Assembly (NCBI GenBank): GCA_902761955.1
Contig: CACWMM010000020.1
Coordinates: 1-29,529 of the forward strand
Reading direction: 5' to 3'
Source: Parafannyhessea sp902761955
GTDB lineage: Bacteria; Actinomycetota; Coriobacteriia; Coriobacteriales; Atopobiaceae
Length of the DNA: 29,529 nt
The position numbers and the translations under genes are program-made. Position 1 is the first letter of the stretch. Every line of letters starts with the position of its first letter. Below are positions 8,097-16,465 of this stretch, piece after piece. The notes below the pieces were generated by a model, which was given only the letters and a program-made list of their open reading frames with translations, ran no database searches and was not told the origin of the DNA.

Positions 8097-9173
8097 ATGG
8101 ATGTCGCTTCGGTATGCGTCGTGGGGGCATGCGGATTCGCGGGGATGGAGCTGTGCCGCCTGGTGCTTGGCCACCCCGGCATGGAGCTTCGCATGGCGAC
8201 CGACCGCAAGGCAGCCGGCACGCGCCTTGCAGACGTCCATCCTGCGTTCGAGGGTGCGACCGACATCGTCCTGAGCCAGCCCGACCCAGAGCTCATCGCA
8301 GGCTCTTGCGCCCTCGCGTTTCTCGCCGTCCCCCACACCGCGTCGCTTTCGCTCACGCCTCGCCTGCTGGAGCTTGGCGTGAGCGTCGTGGACCTCTCCG
8401 CCGACTTTCGCCTGCGTGACCCGGCGACGTACGAGGCGTGGTACGGGACGCCGCACACGAGCACGGACTTGCTGCATGAGGCGGTGTACGGGCTTCCAGA
8501 GCTCAACCGCGCCGGGCTCCAGGGGCTCGCCGCGCGCAGGGCGGACGGCGAGCCGGTGCTGGTTGCCGCACCCGGCTGCTACCCCACCGCGACGGCGCTT
8601 GCCGCCATGCCCGCGCTCGAGAGCGGCATCGCCACGGGAGACCTCGTGATATCCGATGCGATATCCGGCGTGAGCGGCGCGGGCCGCGCCGCCACGGAGC
8701 GCACGCACTTCTGCCACGCGAACGAGTCCGTGGAGGCATACGGCGTCGCGAAGCACCGCCACACGCCGGAGATGGAGCAGACGCTTTCCGACGTGGCGGG
8801 AAGGCCGATGGGCGTGGTCTTCACCCCGCACCTGGCGCCGCTCACGCGCGGGCTTCTGGCCACGGTGTACCTCGAGGCGGCGGAGGGCGTGCGGCCACAG
8901 GACGTGCAGGCCGCCTACGAGCGCCGCTACGCGAACGAGCCCCTCGTGAGCGTCCTTACCGCGGGCCACATGCCCGCAACGGCAAGCGTCGCCGGAAGTG
9001 GCCGCGCGCAGGTGGGCGTTGCCCTGAGCGTGCGACGACGCCCCATGATCGTCGCCTCCTGCGCCATCGACAACCTTGGCAAGGGGGCGGCCGCCCAGGC
9101 CGTGCAGTGCGCCAACCTCGTGCTGGGCCTGCCCGAGACCGAGGGCATACGCGCACCAGCGCCCCTGATCTAG
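8097..9173 (+). CDS. argC: N-acetyl-gamma-glutamyl-phosphate reductase
   Basis: 358 residues. It reduces N-acetylglutamyl-phosphate to the semialdehyde with NADPH, the third step of arginine synthesis. The N-terminal Rossmann motif is GACGFAGMELCRL. The catalytic cysteine lies in APGCYPTA (Cys 161), with the family His in the KHRHTPEM segment. GGAGGGG at 8084-8090, 6 nt before the ATG at 8097, selects this start over an upstream in-frame TTG. It is the first gene of argCJBD and is preceded by the AT-rich leader, which probably holds the arginine-responsive promoter. Confidence 0.97.
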   Translation: MDVASVCVVGACGFAGMELCRLVLGHPGMELRMATDRKAAGTRLADVHPAFEGATDIVLSQPDPELIAGSCALAFLAVPHTASLSLTPRLLELGVSVVDLSADFRLRDPATYEAWYGTPHTSTDLLHEAVYGLPELNRAGLQGLAARRADGEPVLVAAPGCYPTATALAAMPALESGIATGDLVISDAISGVSGAGRAATERTHFCHANESVEAYGVAKHRHTPEMEQTLSDVAGRPMGVVFTPHLAPLTRGLLATVYLEAAEGVRPQDVQAAYERRYANEPLVSVLTAGHMPATASVAGSGRAQVGVALSVRRRPMIVASCAIDNLGKGAAAQAVQCANLVLGLPETEGIRAPAPLI

Positions 9174-9196
9174 CGACACCACCAAGGAGAGTTCAT

Positions 9197-10483
9197 ATGG
9201 GCACCATAGAGCCACTCGCCGTCCCCAGCGGGAACGGCGACCCGTCAGCATACGGATTCGAGCCCTGCGAGGGAGGCGTGTGCGCGGCTGCGGGCATTCG
9301 CGCCGCGGGCATGCATGCGGGCTTCAGGCACGACCCCGCCAAGGGGGACCTCGCCCTCGTCGTGGCGGAGGAAGGCAGCGTCTGCGCGGCGACGTTCACG
9401 CAGAACCGCTTCTGCGCGGCCCCCGTGCAGGTGAGCCGCAGGCACGCCGCGAGCAGTGCCGCTCGTGCCATCGTCCTCAACTCCGGCATCGCGAACGCCG
9501 CCACGGGCGAGCCGGGCCTGCGCTGCGCCGAGGCGGAGTGCGAGCTCGTGGCACGGGCGGTGGGATGCAGTCCCCAGGAGGTGCTCGTCGCGTCGACCGG
9601 CGTCATCGGGGCGGAGCTGCCGCTCGCGCCGTTCGAGCGCAGCGTGCCCAAGCTCGCGCAAAGGCTTCGCTCCTCCGTCCAGGCCGCGGAAGACGCCGCC
9701 CGTGCCGTCATGACAACGGACACCCACCCAAAGCAGGTGTCCCTCCGCGGCACGCTGCCGCAGGAGGACGGCGGCAGCCTCACCGTGCACGTGGGCGGGT
9801 TCGCGAAGGGCTCCGGCATGATCCAGCCGAACATGGCGACCATGCTGTGCGTGATCGCCACGGACGCGCCGCTCACGCGCGAGGCGGCTCACGCGATGCT
9901 GCTTGACGCTGTGAGGCAGAGCTTCAACAAGGTGACCGTCGACTCGGACACGTCCACGAACGACTCGTGCTTCCTGCTCGCGACGGGCAGGGCCGGCGGC
10001 AGCGCCATCGGGCTCGACTCGCCCTCCTACCCCGCCGTCGCGGCGGCGGTCCTCGGCGCGTGCACCAACCTCGCGCGCCAGATCGCCGCGGACGGCGAGG
10101 GCGCCACAAAGCTCGTGACGGTGAACGTGCTTGGCGCGGCGACGGAGCGGCAGGCGGACGCCGTCGCGCGCGCGATCGCAAACTCCCCGCTCGTGAAGAC
10201 GGCCATCTACGGGCACGACGCCAACTGGGGGCGCGTTGCGGCCGCGGCGGGAAAGTGCGGGGTGGACTTCAGGCAGGAGGACGTGGACATCGACCTCCTT
10301 GGCGTGCCCGTGCTGCGCGCGGGGCTCCCCGTGGCGGTGGACGAGGACGACATGCTGCGCCGCTTCGAGTCGCCGAACGTCGACATCGCCATCTCGCTCG
10401 GCATGGGGCGCGAGCACGCGCGTGTGTGGACGTGCGACCTCACGCGCGAGTACGTGCACATCAACGGCGACTATCGCAGCTAG
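9197..10483 (+). CDS. argJ: Bifunctional glutamate N-acetyltransferase / ornithine acetyltransferase
   Basis: 428 residues from the ATG at 9197, preceded by AAGGAGA (9184-9190). It transfers the acetyl group from acetylornithine to glutamate and, if bifunctional, also acetylates glutamate with acetyl-CoA. The proenzyme self-cleavage site is visible as NMATMLC: Thr 215 becomes the new N-terminal nucleophile of the beta chain. TFTQNRFCAAPV near the N-terminus and GRVAAAAGKCGVDF near the C-terminus are also typical. No argA or argE is seen in the operon, which fits a cyclic pathway served by ArgJ. It follows argC by 23 bp; its stop TAG is 9 nt before the argB ATG. Confidence 0.97.
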   Translation: MGTIEPLAVPSGNGDPSAYGFEPCEGGVCAAAGIRAAGMHAGFRHDPAKGDLALVVAEEGSVCAATFTQNRFCAAPVQVSRRHAASSAARAIVLNSGIANAATGEPGLRCAEAECELVARAVGCSPQEVLVASTGVIGAELPLAPFERSVPKLAQRLRSSVQAAEDAARAVMTTDTHPKQVSLRGTLPQEDGGSLTVHVGGFAKGSGMIQPNMATMLCVIATDAPLTREAAHAMLLDAVRQSFNKVTVDSDTSTNDSCFLLATGRAGGSAIGLDSPSYPAVAAAVLGACTNLARQIAADGEGATKLVTVNVLGAATERQADAVARAIANSPLVKTAIYGHDANWGRVAAAAGKCGVDFRQEDVDIDLLGVPVLRAGLPVAVDEDDMLRRFESPNVDIAISLGMGREHARVWTCDLTREYVHINGDYRS

Positions 10484-10492
10484 GGAGGCCAC

Positions 10493-11368
10493 ATGAGGGG
10501 ACGCGACGCCAGGGAGCTCGAGGAAGGCATGCGCAAGGCAGAGGTTCTGACCGAGGCCCTGCCCTGGATACACCAGATGAACGGCCGAACCATCGTCGTG
10601 AAGTACGGCGGGTCCGCCATGGAGGACCCGCGTCTCATGCGACAGGTCGTCGGCGACCTGGAGCTGCTCAAGCTCATGGGCATGCGCGTGGTGTTGGTAC
10701 ACGGCGGCGGCAAGGCAATCAACGCTCTTCTCGCCCGCCTGGGCGTCCAGACGCGCTTCGTGGACGGGCTGCGGGTGACGGACGACGCCACGATGGAGGC
10801 CGTGCAGGAGGTGTTGGTGGGCAAGGTCAACCAGCAGCTCGTGTGGGCCCTCAACGAGTACGGCCACAATGCGGTGGGCATCTCCGGCGTGGACGGGAAG
10901 ACGTTCAAGAGCGAGCCCGTGAGCCCCAAGCTCGGCCGCGTGGGAAGGATCCGCGAGGTCAGCCCGGACCTGATCCTCTCGATCCTGGACGACGGCTACA
11001 TCCCCGTCGTCGCAAGCGTGGGATGTGGCGCGGACGGGTTCTACAACGTGAACGCGGACGTCGCGGCCGGCAAGGTCGCGGAGGCGCTCCACGCCGACAA
11101 GCTCGTGTACCTGACGGACGTGGACGGGCTGTACCGCGATGCGCGCGATGCCTCGAGCCTGGTGTCGCAGATGACGCTCGCCGAGGCGCGCGAGCTGCTG
11201 AGCTCGGGCTCGCTGGACGGCGGCATGGTGCCGAAGCTGCGCTCCGTGGTCGAGGCGATGGAACGCGGCGCGCGCGAGGTCGTGATCCTGAACGGCAAGA
11301 CGCCCCACTCGCTGCTGGTCGAGATGTTCACGGACGCCGGCATCGGCACGCTGTTCACGCAAGCCTAG
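10493..11368 (+). CDS. argB: Acetylglutamate kinase
   Basis: 291 residues of the amino-acid kinase fold. Phosphorylates N-acetylglutamate, the usual arginine-feedback point of the pathway. Visible motifs: VVKYGGSAM (phosphate-binding Lys), VLVHGGGKAIN, and the nucleotide/substrate region NVNADVAAGKVAEAL with LVYLTDVDGLYRD. An N-terminal helix (LEEGMRKAEVLTEALPWIHQM) precedes the core, as in hexameric arginine-sensitive enzymes; feedback inhibition is therefore plausible but not proven. GGGAGG at 10483-10488 sits directly over the argJ stop. Its last codons and stop lie inside a 28-bp tandem duplication. Confidence 0.97.
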   Translation: MRGRDARELEEGMRKAEVLTEALPWIHQMNGRTIVVKYGGSAMEDPRLMRQVVGDLELLKLMGMRVVLVHGGGKAINALLARLGVQTRFVDGLRVTDDATMEAVQEVLVGKVNQQLVWALNEYGHNAVGISGVDGKTFKSEPVSPKLGRVGRIREVSPDLILSILDDGYIPVVASVGCGADGFYNVNADVAAGKVAEALHADKLVYLTDVDGLYRDARDASSLVSQMTLAEARELLSSGSLDGGMVPKLRSVVEAMERGAREVVILNGKTPHSLLVEMFTDAGIGTLFTQA

Positions 11369-11411
11369 CAACGCAAGACGAGCCACGCAAGGCTAGCAAC
11401 GCAAGACTAGC
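11356..11411 (+). repeat. Two tandem 28-bp copies spanning the argB stop codon
   Basis: Units 11356-11383 and 11384-11411 are identical at 26 of 28 positions; both contain CTAGCAACGCAAGAC. The argB TAG (11366-11368) lies in the first copy, so the duplication lengthens the argB-argD spacer without changing the protein. Confidence 0.85.
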
Positions 11412-11425
11412 GCCGGGCGGCGCAC

Positions 11426-11452
11426 GGGCGAGAAGGGCCCTGCCCCTCGCCC
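11426..11452 (+). promoter_or_regulatory. Hairpin in the argB-argD spacer
   Basis: GGGCGAG (11426-11432) pairs with CTCGCCC (11446-11452); the 13-nt loop contains the palindrome AGGGCCCT. No T run follows, and the argD ribosome site starts 14 nt downstream. It may slow translation or protect the transcript end rather than terminate. Confidence 0.45.
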
Positions 11453-11483
11453 AAGGCCCGGTCCCAAAGGGAGGTAGGCACCA

Positions 11484-12734
11484 ATGGAAGCTTATGACCA
11501 GACCCTGGCCGCGGCGATGGACGCGGACGAGAAGTACGTGATGCGCACGTATGGAAGGCTGCCCGTTGAGTTCGTGAGCGGAAGCGGGGCAGAGCTCGTG
11601 GACTCCGCAGGCAGAACGTACGTGGACTGCCTCGCGGGAATAGGCGCCGTTAGCCTCGGCCACTGCCACCCGGACGTCGCCCGGGCGCTCTCGCGGCAGG
11701 TCGGCATGCTGTGGCAAGTGGGAAACTACTTCTACGTCCAGAATCGCGGCGAGCTCGCCCAAGATCTGTCGCACCTGCTGTCGTCCACGTGCGACGGGCA
11801 TGGCCACGTCACGGGCACCACGGGCGCGACGTGGAGGACGTTCTTCGCGAACTCCGGCGCCGAGGCAAACGAGGGTGCCATCAAGCTCGCGAGGCGTTGG
11901 GGCGCAACCCACCTGGGAGGTGCCAGCACTATCGTCACTGCGCGGCAAAGCTTCCACGGGCGTACCCTCGCGACGCTTGCCGCAACGGGCCAGGAGAGCT
12001 TCCACCAGGACTTCCAGCCGCTTCCCGCCGGTTTCGTCGACGTGCCGCTCAACGACGCCACTGTCCTGGCCGACCTGCTTGACGTCATGCCGAAGGGCGT
12101 CGGCGCGGCGTGCGCAGTCATGCTCGAATGCGTCCAGGGCGAGGGAGGCGTGTGGCCGGCAACCCCAGAGTACCTGCAGGCGGTGGCGCGTGAATGCACG
12201 GAGCGCGGCCTGCTCCTCATGGTGGACGAGGTGCAGACGGGCTTCTTCCGCTGCGGCGCGCCGTTCTGCTACCAGCTCGCGGGCATCGAGCCGGACGTCG
12301 TCAGCATGGCAAAGGGCATCGCGGACGGCTTCCCCATGGGTGCGGTCGCCGCTCGCACGCAGGTGGCGGACCTCATGGGTCCGGGCGACCACGGCTCGAC
12401 ATTCGGCGGAAACGCACTTGCCGCGGCCGCGGGACGCGCGACGGTCGAGGCAATGCAGAACGAGCACATTGGCGAGCACGTCATCGCATGCGGCGCGCGA
12501 TTCCGCGAGCAGCTCGCAAGCCTGCCGCACGTGCGCGAGGTGCGTGGCCATGGCCTCATGCTCGGCGCCGAGCTCGACGTGCCCGTCGCCGGCCGCCTCG
12601 TGAAGGAGGGCCTGCGTCGCGGCGTCGTCCTCAACCACATCGGCGATCGCATACTCCGCTTCCTGCCGCCGCTCGTCATCACGCACGGGCAGCTCGACTA
12701 CGTCGCAGGAGTCCTGCTGGACACGCTCTCGTAA
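11484..12734 (+). CDS. argD: Acetylornithine aminotransferase
   Basis: 416 residues, class-III pyridoxal-phosphate aminotransferase. It converts acetylglutamate semialdehyde to acetylornithine using glutamate. Motifs in order: DCLAGIGAVSLGHCHPDV, FANSGAEANEGAIKLAR (cofactor phosphate), ARQSFHGRTLATL, LLMVDEVQTGFFRCG, and the Schiff-base lysine in SMAKGIADGFPMGA (Lys 277). AAAGGGAGG at 11465-11473 sits 10 nt before the ATG. It is the last gene of argCJBD; argF, argG and argH are not in the window. The family also includes ornithine and succinylornithine aminotransferases, but operon context decides the name. Confidence 0.95.
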   Translation: MEAYDQTLAAAMDADEKYVMRTYGRLPVEFVSGSGAELVDSAGRTYVDCLAGIGAVSLGHCHPDVARALSRQVGMLWQVGNYFYVQNRGELAQDLSHLLSSTCDGHGHVTGTTGATWRTFFANSGAEANEGAIKLARRWGATHLGGASTIVTARQSFHGRTLATLAATGQESFHQDFQPLPAGFVDVPLNDATVLADLLDVMPKGVGAACAVMLECVQGEGGVWPATPEYLQAVARECTERGLLLMVDEVQTGFFRCGAPFCYQLAGIEPDVVSMAKGIADGFPMGAVAARTQVADLMGPGDHGSTFGGNALAAAAGRATVEAMQNEHIGEHVIACGARFREQLASLPHVREVRGHGLMLGAELDVPVAGRLVKEGLRRGVVLNHIGDRILRFLPPLVITHGQLDYVAGVLLDTLS

Positions 12735-12790
12735 GCCGACGTGCCACGTCGGCCGGTGCAGCACGCCGGCCTCGCCCTTCTCGCCCTTCC
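12735..12790 (+). terminator. Double hairpin ending the arg operon
   Basis: One base after the TAA, GCCGACGT (12735-12742) pairs perfectly with ACGTCGGC (12746-12753) over a 3-nt loop. A second stem, GGCCGGTG (12751-12758) with CGCCGGCC (12764-12771), has one G-T pair and a 5-nt loop, and is followed by TCGCCCTTCTCGCCCTTCCC. The stems share three bases, so they compete. Either could stop transcription or shield the mRNA end. Confidence 0.65.
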
Positions 12791-12866
12791 CACCCAATCC
12801 GAAATGGCACGAGACGCCAAGCATATGGTACCAACAGCAGCAAATTAGGCCCGTTCGCCCATCGAA

Positions 12867-12896
12867 TTCGCAACTTATTAGGGTTATTGGTAAAAT
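12867..12896 (+). promoter_or_regulatory. Possible promoter of the cyclophilin gene
   Basis: TTCGCA (12867-12872), an 18-bp spacer and TAAAAT (12891-12896) lie in an AT-rich patch between the arg terminator and the cyclophilin gene. The match to consensus is modest; the leader would be about 80 nt. Confidence 0.3.
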
Positions 12897-12982
12897 TGCC
12901 TGTATTGACTCATGAAACTGCCACTTTGCGATGACTTGAGCCACGGTCGAGGTTTGGCCGCGATGGCTCTGAGGAGAAGAGC

Positions 12983-13663
12983 ATGACCCACGACCACATC
13001 ACCCGCCGCAGCTTCCTGGCCACTTTCGTCGCGGGAGGTGCGGCGCTGGCGCTTGCGTCGTGCTTCGACTCCAACACCGGCACCTCCACGTCGTCCTCGG
13101 ACGAGGGCGACTCCGGGGCCGAGGCGAAGGAAATCCTGACGAAGCCGCTTGATAACGGCTACGACACCGGCATCCACCACGCCACGATCGAGGTCAAGGG
13201 CATCGGCACGATAAAGCTCGAGCTCAATGCCACCAACACGCCCATCACGGTCAGCAACTTCGCGCGCCTGGCAAACGCGGGCTTCTACGACGGGCTCACG
13301 TTCCACCGCGTGATCAGGGGCTTCATGATCCAGGGTGGCGACCCCAACGGCGACGGCACGGGAGGTTCCGACCAGCGCATCAAGGGTGAGTTCAGCGCGA
13401 ACGGCATCACAAACGCCATCCAGCACAAGCGTGGCGTCATCAGCATGGCACGCTCCGACGACTACAACTCCGCCAGTTCGCAGTTCTTCATCATGCAGGA
13501 AGATTCCAGCAACCTCGACGGTCAGTACGCCGCGTTCGGCAGGGTGACCTCGGGCATGGAGGTCGTGGATTCCATCTGCGACAACACGCCCGTCACGGAC
13601 AACAATGGCACGGTCGAGAAGGACAACCAGCCGGTCATCACGAGCATCCGGATGACCGACTAA
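12983..13663 (+). CDS. Cyclophilin-type peptidyl-prolyl isomerase, Tat-exported lipoprotein
   Basis: 226 residues. The N-terminus has a strong twin-arginine motif (TRRSFLA), a hydrophobic core and the lipobox ALASC, then a Ser/Asp/Glu linker to about residue 50. The cyclophilin barrel follows: TIKLELNATNTPITVSNF, FYDGLTFHRVIRGFMIQGGD (catalytic Arg and Phe-X-X-X-Gln pattern), GVISMARSDDYNSASSQFFI and DGQYAAFGRV. It isomerises Xaa-Pro bonds, presumably in proteins folding outside the membrane. The ATG is preceded by GAGGAGAAG. It stands as a single-gene unit with its own probable promoter, convergent with galT at 25 bp. Confidence 0.93.
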   Translation: MTHDHITRRSFLATFVAGGAALALASCFDSNTGTSTSSSDEGDSGAEAKEILTKPLDNGYDTGIHHATIEVKGIGTIKLELNATNTPITVSNFARLANAGFYDGLTFHRVIRGFMIQGGDPNGDGTGGSDQRIKGEFSANGITNAIQHKRGVISMARSDDYNSASSQFFIMQEDSSNLDGQYAAFGRVTSGMEVVDSICDNTPVTDNNGTVEKDNQPVITSIRMTD

Positions 13664-13688
13664 TCCTCCAAGGCCGCTTGACGCCCCT

Positions 13689-15260
13689 TTAGAGCGCCGC
13701 GAGGAACCTCTCGAGCGCGGCGCGTCCCGCTGCATCCCACTTGAAGACGCCGGCATCCTCGAGCACGTGACAGAACACCATGCCGACCTCCTGGCGCATC
13801 GCCTCGCGCGCGGCGTCCTCGTCCGCGCCCAAGAGCTCCGGCCTCCTCCTTGCGACGTCCCTCGCCCAAACCGCATGGGACGCACAGAGCGGGTCGTCTT
13901 CCATACCGTCGAGCCGGCCCGTGACAATGCGCTCCCTAACCGCACCAATCTCGCGCTCAAGCCGGGGCGGAAGGATTGCGAGGCCCATGACCTCTATGAG
14001 GCCGACGTTTTCCTTCTTGATGTGCCACTTGTCCGCGTGCGGGTGAAAAACGCCCAGCGGATGCTCCTCCGTGGTCACGTTGCAGCGCAGCGCAAGGTCG
14101 AGCTCGAAGTGGCCGTCCCTCATCCGGCATATGGGCGTCACCGTGTTGTGTCGCATCCCGTCCGCCGCATGAGACACGATGCCAACCGAGGCGTCGTTCC
14201 AGTCGCGCCAGACGTCTAGCACGTGAACCGCAGCATCCAGAAGCGCGTCACGGTCCGCGCTCCTCAGGCGTATGACAGTGAGCGGCCAGGAAAGGACGCC
14301 GGCCTCCACGTCGGGATGCCCATCCAGCCCGAAGAACTCCGCTACGCTCGCGCGGGTCATCGCGAACACGTGCCTGCCTCCCTGGAAGTGGTCGTGGGAC
14401 AGAATCGATCCCCCGACTATGGGAAGGTCCGCGTTCGACCCCACGAAGTAGTGCGGGACTTGGCTCACGAAGTCAAGCAGGCATCCCAGAGACGCACGGT
14501 CCACGTGCATCGGCCTGTGCCTGTCACTCATCACGATGCAGTGTTCCTCGAAGTAGGCGTAGGGGCTGTACTGAAGTCCCCATTCCTCTCCCCCGAGCGT
14601 AATCGGGACGATGCGGAGGTTCTGCCTGGCGGCATGTCCTCCCGCATCCGATGCCGCCCTGCCGCCATAGCCCTCGTTCTCACGACAGAGGGCGCATGCG
14701 GGGTATTTCTCGCCCACGCCCGCCGTCGCCGCAGCGGCGATGTCACGCGGGTCCTTTTCGGGCTTCGACTTGTTGATGGTGATCTCGAGGTCGCCCCAGC
14801 GCGTGGGGCAGGACCACTTGAGGTTCCTCGCGATGGCGGACCGCCGAACGTAGTCGACGTCGCAGCACAGCCGATAGAACCAATCGGTTGCCGAAATGGC
14901 CCCCTCGCTCCTCGCAATCGACCAGAAGCGCCTGCTCACCTCGGACGGCCTTGCCATAATCGACCCCATGAGCCGCATTGACACGCGGTCCCTTCCCGCA
15001 GCGCTGTCCTGCGCAACGCCGCAGCGAACCGCTGCCTCCGTCAAAGTGGCAAGATCGTCCTCGAAGTCATACCCGTCGAGAAGAACCTGCCCCATCGCCC
15101 AAGAGGGCTCCATGGGCGCAGGCGACGTCTGCCCCGAGCACTCGAGCAGACGGTTATAGGCCCAGCGCTCATCTCCGGAATCGATGATGTGATGTGTGAC
15201 GGCATAGGCCACGAGTCTGGACGACGACGCCCCGACTTGCTCCGCTAGCTCTCCAGCCAC
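13689..15260 (-). CDS. galT: UTP/UDP-glucose--hexose-1-phosphate uridylyltransferase, type 2 GalT
   Basis: 523 residues, the length of the Gram-positive type-2 family rather than the about 350-residue E. coli type. The nucleotide-transfer site is seen as SHDHFQGG (His 289, His 291). CALCRENEG, TRWGDLEITINKSKPEKDPRDI and HADKWHIKKENVGLIEVMGLAILP are family landmarks. It exchanges UMP between UDP-glucose and galactose-1-phosphate, giving UDP-galactose. The start is GTG at 15258-15260, overlapping the end of galK by 16 nt, with GAGGGGGCGAGG just upstream; no nearby ATG fits. It is the last gene of the galactoside operon. Confidence 0.93.
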   Translation of the reverse strand: MAGELAEQVGASSSRLVAYAVTHHIIDSGDERWAYNRLLECSGQTSPAPMEPSWAMGQVLLDGYDFEDDLATLTEAAVRCGVAQDSAAGRDRVSMRLMGSIMARPSEVSRRFWSIARSEGAISATDWFYRLCCDVDYVRRSAIARNLKWSCPTRWGDLEITINKSKPEKDPRDIAAAATAGVGEKYPACALCRENEGYGGRAASDAGGHAARQNLRIVPITLGGEEWGLQYSPYAYFEEHCIVMSDRHRPMHVDRASLGCLLDFVSQVPHYFVGSNADLPIVGGSILSHDHFQGGRHVFAMTRASVAEFFGLDGHPDVEAGVLSWPLTVIRLRSADRDALLDAAVHVLDVWRDWNDASVGIVSHAADGMRHNTVTPICRMRDGHFELDLALRCNVTTEEHPLGVFHPHADKWHIKKENVGLIEVMGLAILPPRLEREIGAVRERIVTGRLDGMEDDPLCASHAVWARDVARRRPELLGADEDAAREAMRQEVGMVFCHVLEDAGVFKWDAAGRAALERFLAAL

Positions 15261-16465
15261 TGCGCCCTCGCCCCCTCTTGATCGATGTCATAGCGTGCGG
15301 AGACCTTGCCTCCAAGGGCCTCGTCCATAGCACGACAGAACTCGTCGGCCTCGTCGAGCCGGACGAAGGCCTGGATCGTCCCCCCAAAGCCTCCGCCGTG
15401 GATTCGCGCCGCCCCTCGACCGCCAAGCAGCTCTTCCGCAACGGCAAGCGCCACCATGGCAGGCTGCTCGGGCGAGCCCCCTATCGACACGTTCTGCAGA
15501 TACATTGCGCTCGAGGCGCCCGAGCGCTGCGTGAGCTCGAGGAAGGCGGCCATGTCACCGGCGCGGAGGGCGTCCGCGCGATTCTGAACGAAACGCTCCT
15601 CGCGGAAGTAGTGCAGCGCGCGCAAGACCGCGCGATCTCCCAGCTTCGCGCGAAGCGAGGGAAGACTCCCTATAACGTCGGACTCGCGTACCTCACGCAG
15701 GCGCTTATGCCCAAACACGCGCGCAACGTCCTGCATCTCCCGTGGAACTGCGGCATAGTCCGCGGTGTTCGCGGAATGGTCCGCGCCAACTGAGACAAGG
15801 CAGACTGCGAAGCCGTTCTCCGCGAAGTCGAAGTCGAGTCGCTCCACCTTTGGCGCAGTGTCATCCGCAAAGTCCATGTGCGCGATTCCGCCGACGGCGA
15901 CCGCGGCCTGATCCATCAGTCCGCATGGCTTTCCGAAGTACTCACGCTCCGCAAACTGGGACATCTGTGCGAGCCTCATTGCGGACATGCCGCCGTCCGC
16001 CCACAGCCAGTTCATTGCCTGGGCAATCTCCAGCTCGAAGGCGGCTGAGCTGGAAAGGCCAGAGCCAGCGGGGACCTCGCTCGTGACGACGGCATCGAAA
16101 CCCAGTTGATTGCCGCCAAAGCCCATCTCTCGAAACGCGGATAGCAGTCCGCGAACGATGGCAGCAGACGTGTTCCTCTCGTCCGCGTGGGGTTGGAGAT
16201 CGGAGCAGTCCACCTCGACAAGCCCGTAGCCAAGACTCATCACGCGTATGAGACCGCTTTCGTTGGGGTGGAAAACACCTCGTACGTAACGGTTGACCGC
16301 ACCCGCGATAACCTGTCCGCCCTCATGGTCGGTGTGGTTACCCGCAAGCTCCGTACGACCGGGTGCCACCACGGCAAGCAGACGGCCGTCAGGCTTCCCA
16401 AACTTATTCCCATACTCCTTGGCAAGCGCATCCAGACGCTCGACGGTCATGTCGCTGCTACTCAT
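15245..16465 (-). CDS. galK: Galactokinase
   Basis: 406-residue GHMP kinase phosphorylating galactose to galactose-1-phosphate. Signature near the N-terminus: PGRTELAGNHTDHEGG (usual GEHTDYN replaced by GNHTDHE, as in many Gram-positive enzymes). The ATP loop is EVPAGSGLSSSAAFELE, and the C-terminal motif ARIHGGGFGGTIQAF contacts ATP/substrate. KPCGLMDQAAVAVGG carries the likely catalytic Asp. The ATG (16463-16465) overlaps the alpha-galactosidase stop by 8 nt and is preceded by GAAGGGAATTCGC. The product feeds GalT directly downstream. Confidence 0.95.
   Translation of the reverse strand: MSSSDMTVERLDALAKEYGNKFGKPDGRLLAVVAPGRTELAGNHTDHEGGQVIAGAVNRYVRGVFHPNESGLIRVMSLGYGLVEVDCSDLQPHADERNTSAAIVRGLLSAFREMGFGGNQLGFDAVVTSEVPAGSGLSSSAAFELEIAQAMNWLWADGGMSAMRLAQMSQFAEREYFGKPCGLMDQAAVAVGGIAHMDFADDTAPKVERLDFDFAENGFAVCLVSVGADHSANTADYAAVPREMQDVARVFGHKRLREVRESDVIGSLPSLRAKLGDRAVLRALHYFREERFVQNRADALRAGDMAAFLELTQRSGASSAMYLQNVSIGGSPEQPAMVALAVAEELLGGRGAARIHGGGFGGTIQAFVRLDEADEFCRAMDEALGGKVSARYDIDQEGARAQWLES

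Noticed and set aside
9245..11386. Minus-strand open frame of 713 codons opposite argJ/argB
   Set aside because: Spans two well-defined genes and their junction; composition (Arg/His/Ala/Val) is typical of a reverse frame in high-GC DNA.
11356..11411. CRISPR-like or mobile repeat
   Set aside because: Only two adjacent copies with no spacers; a simple tandem duplication.
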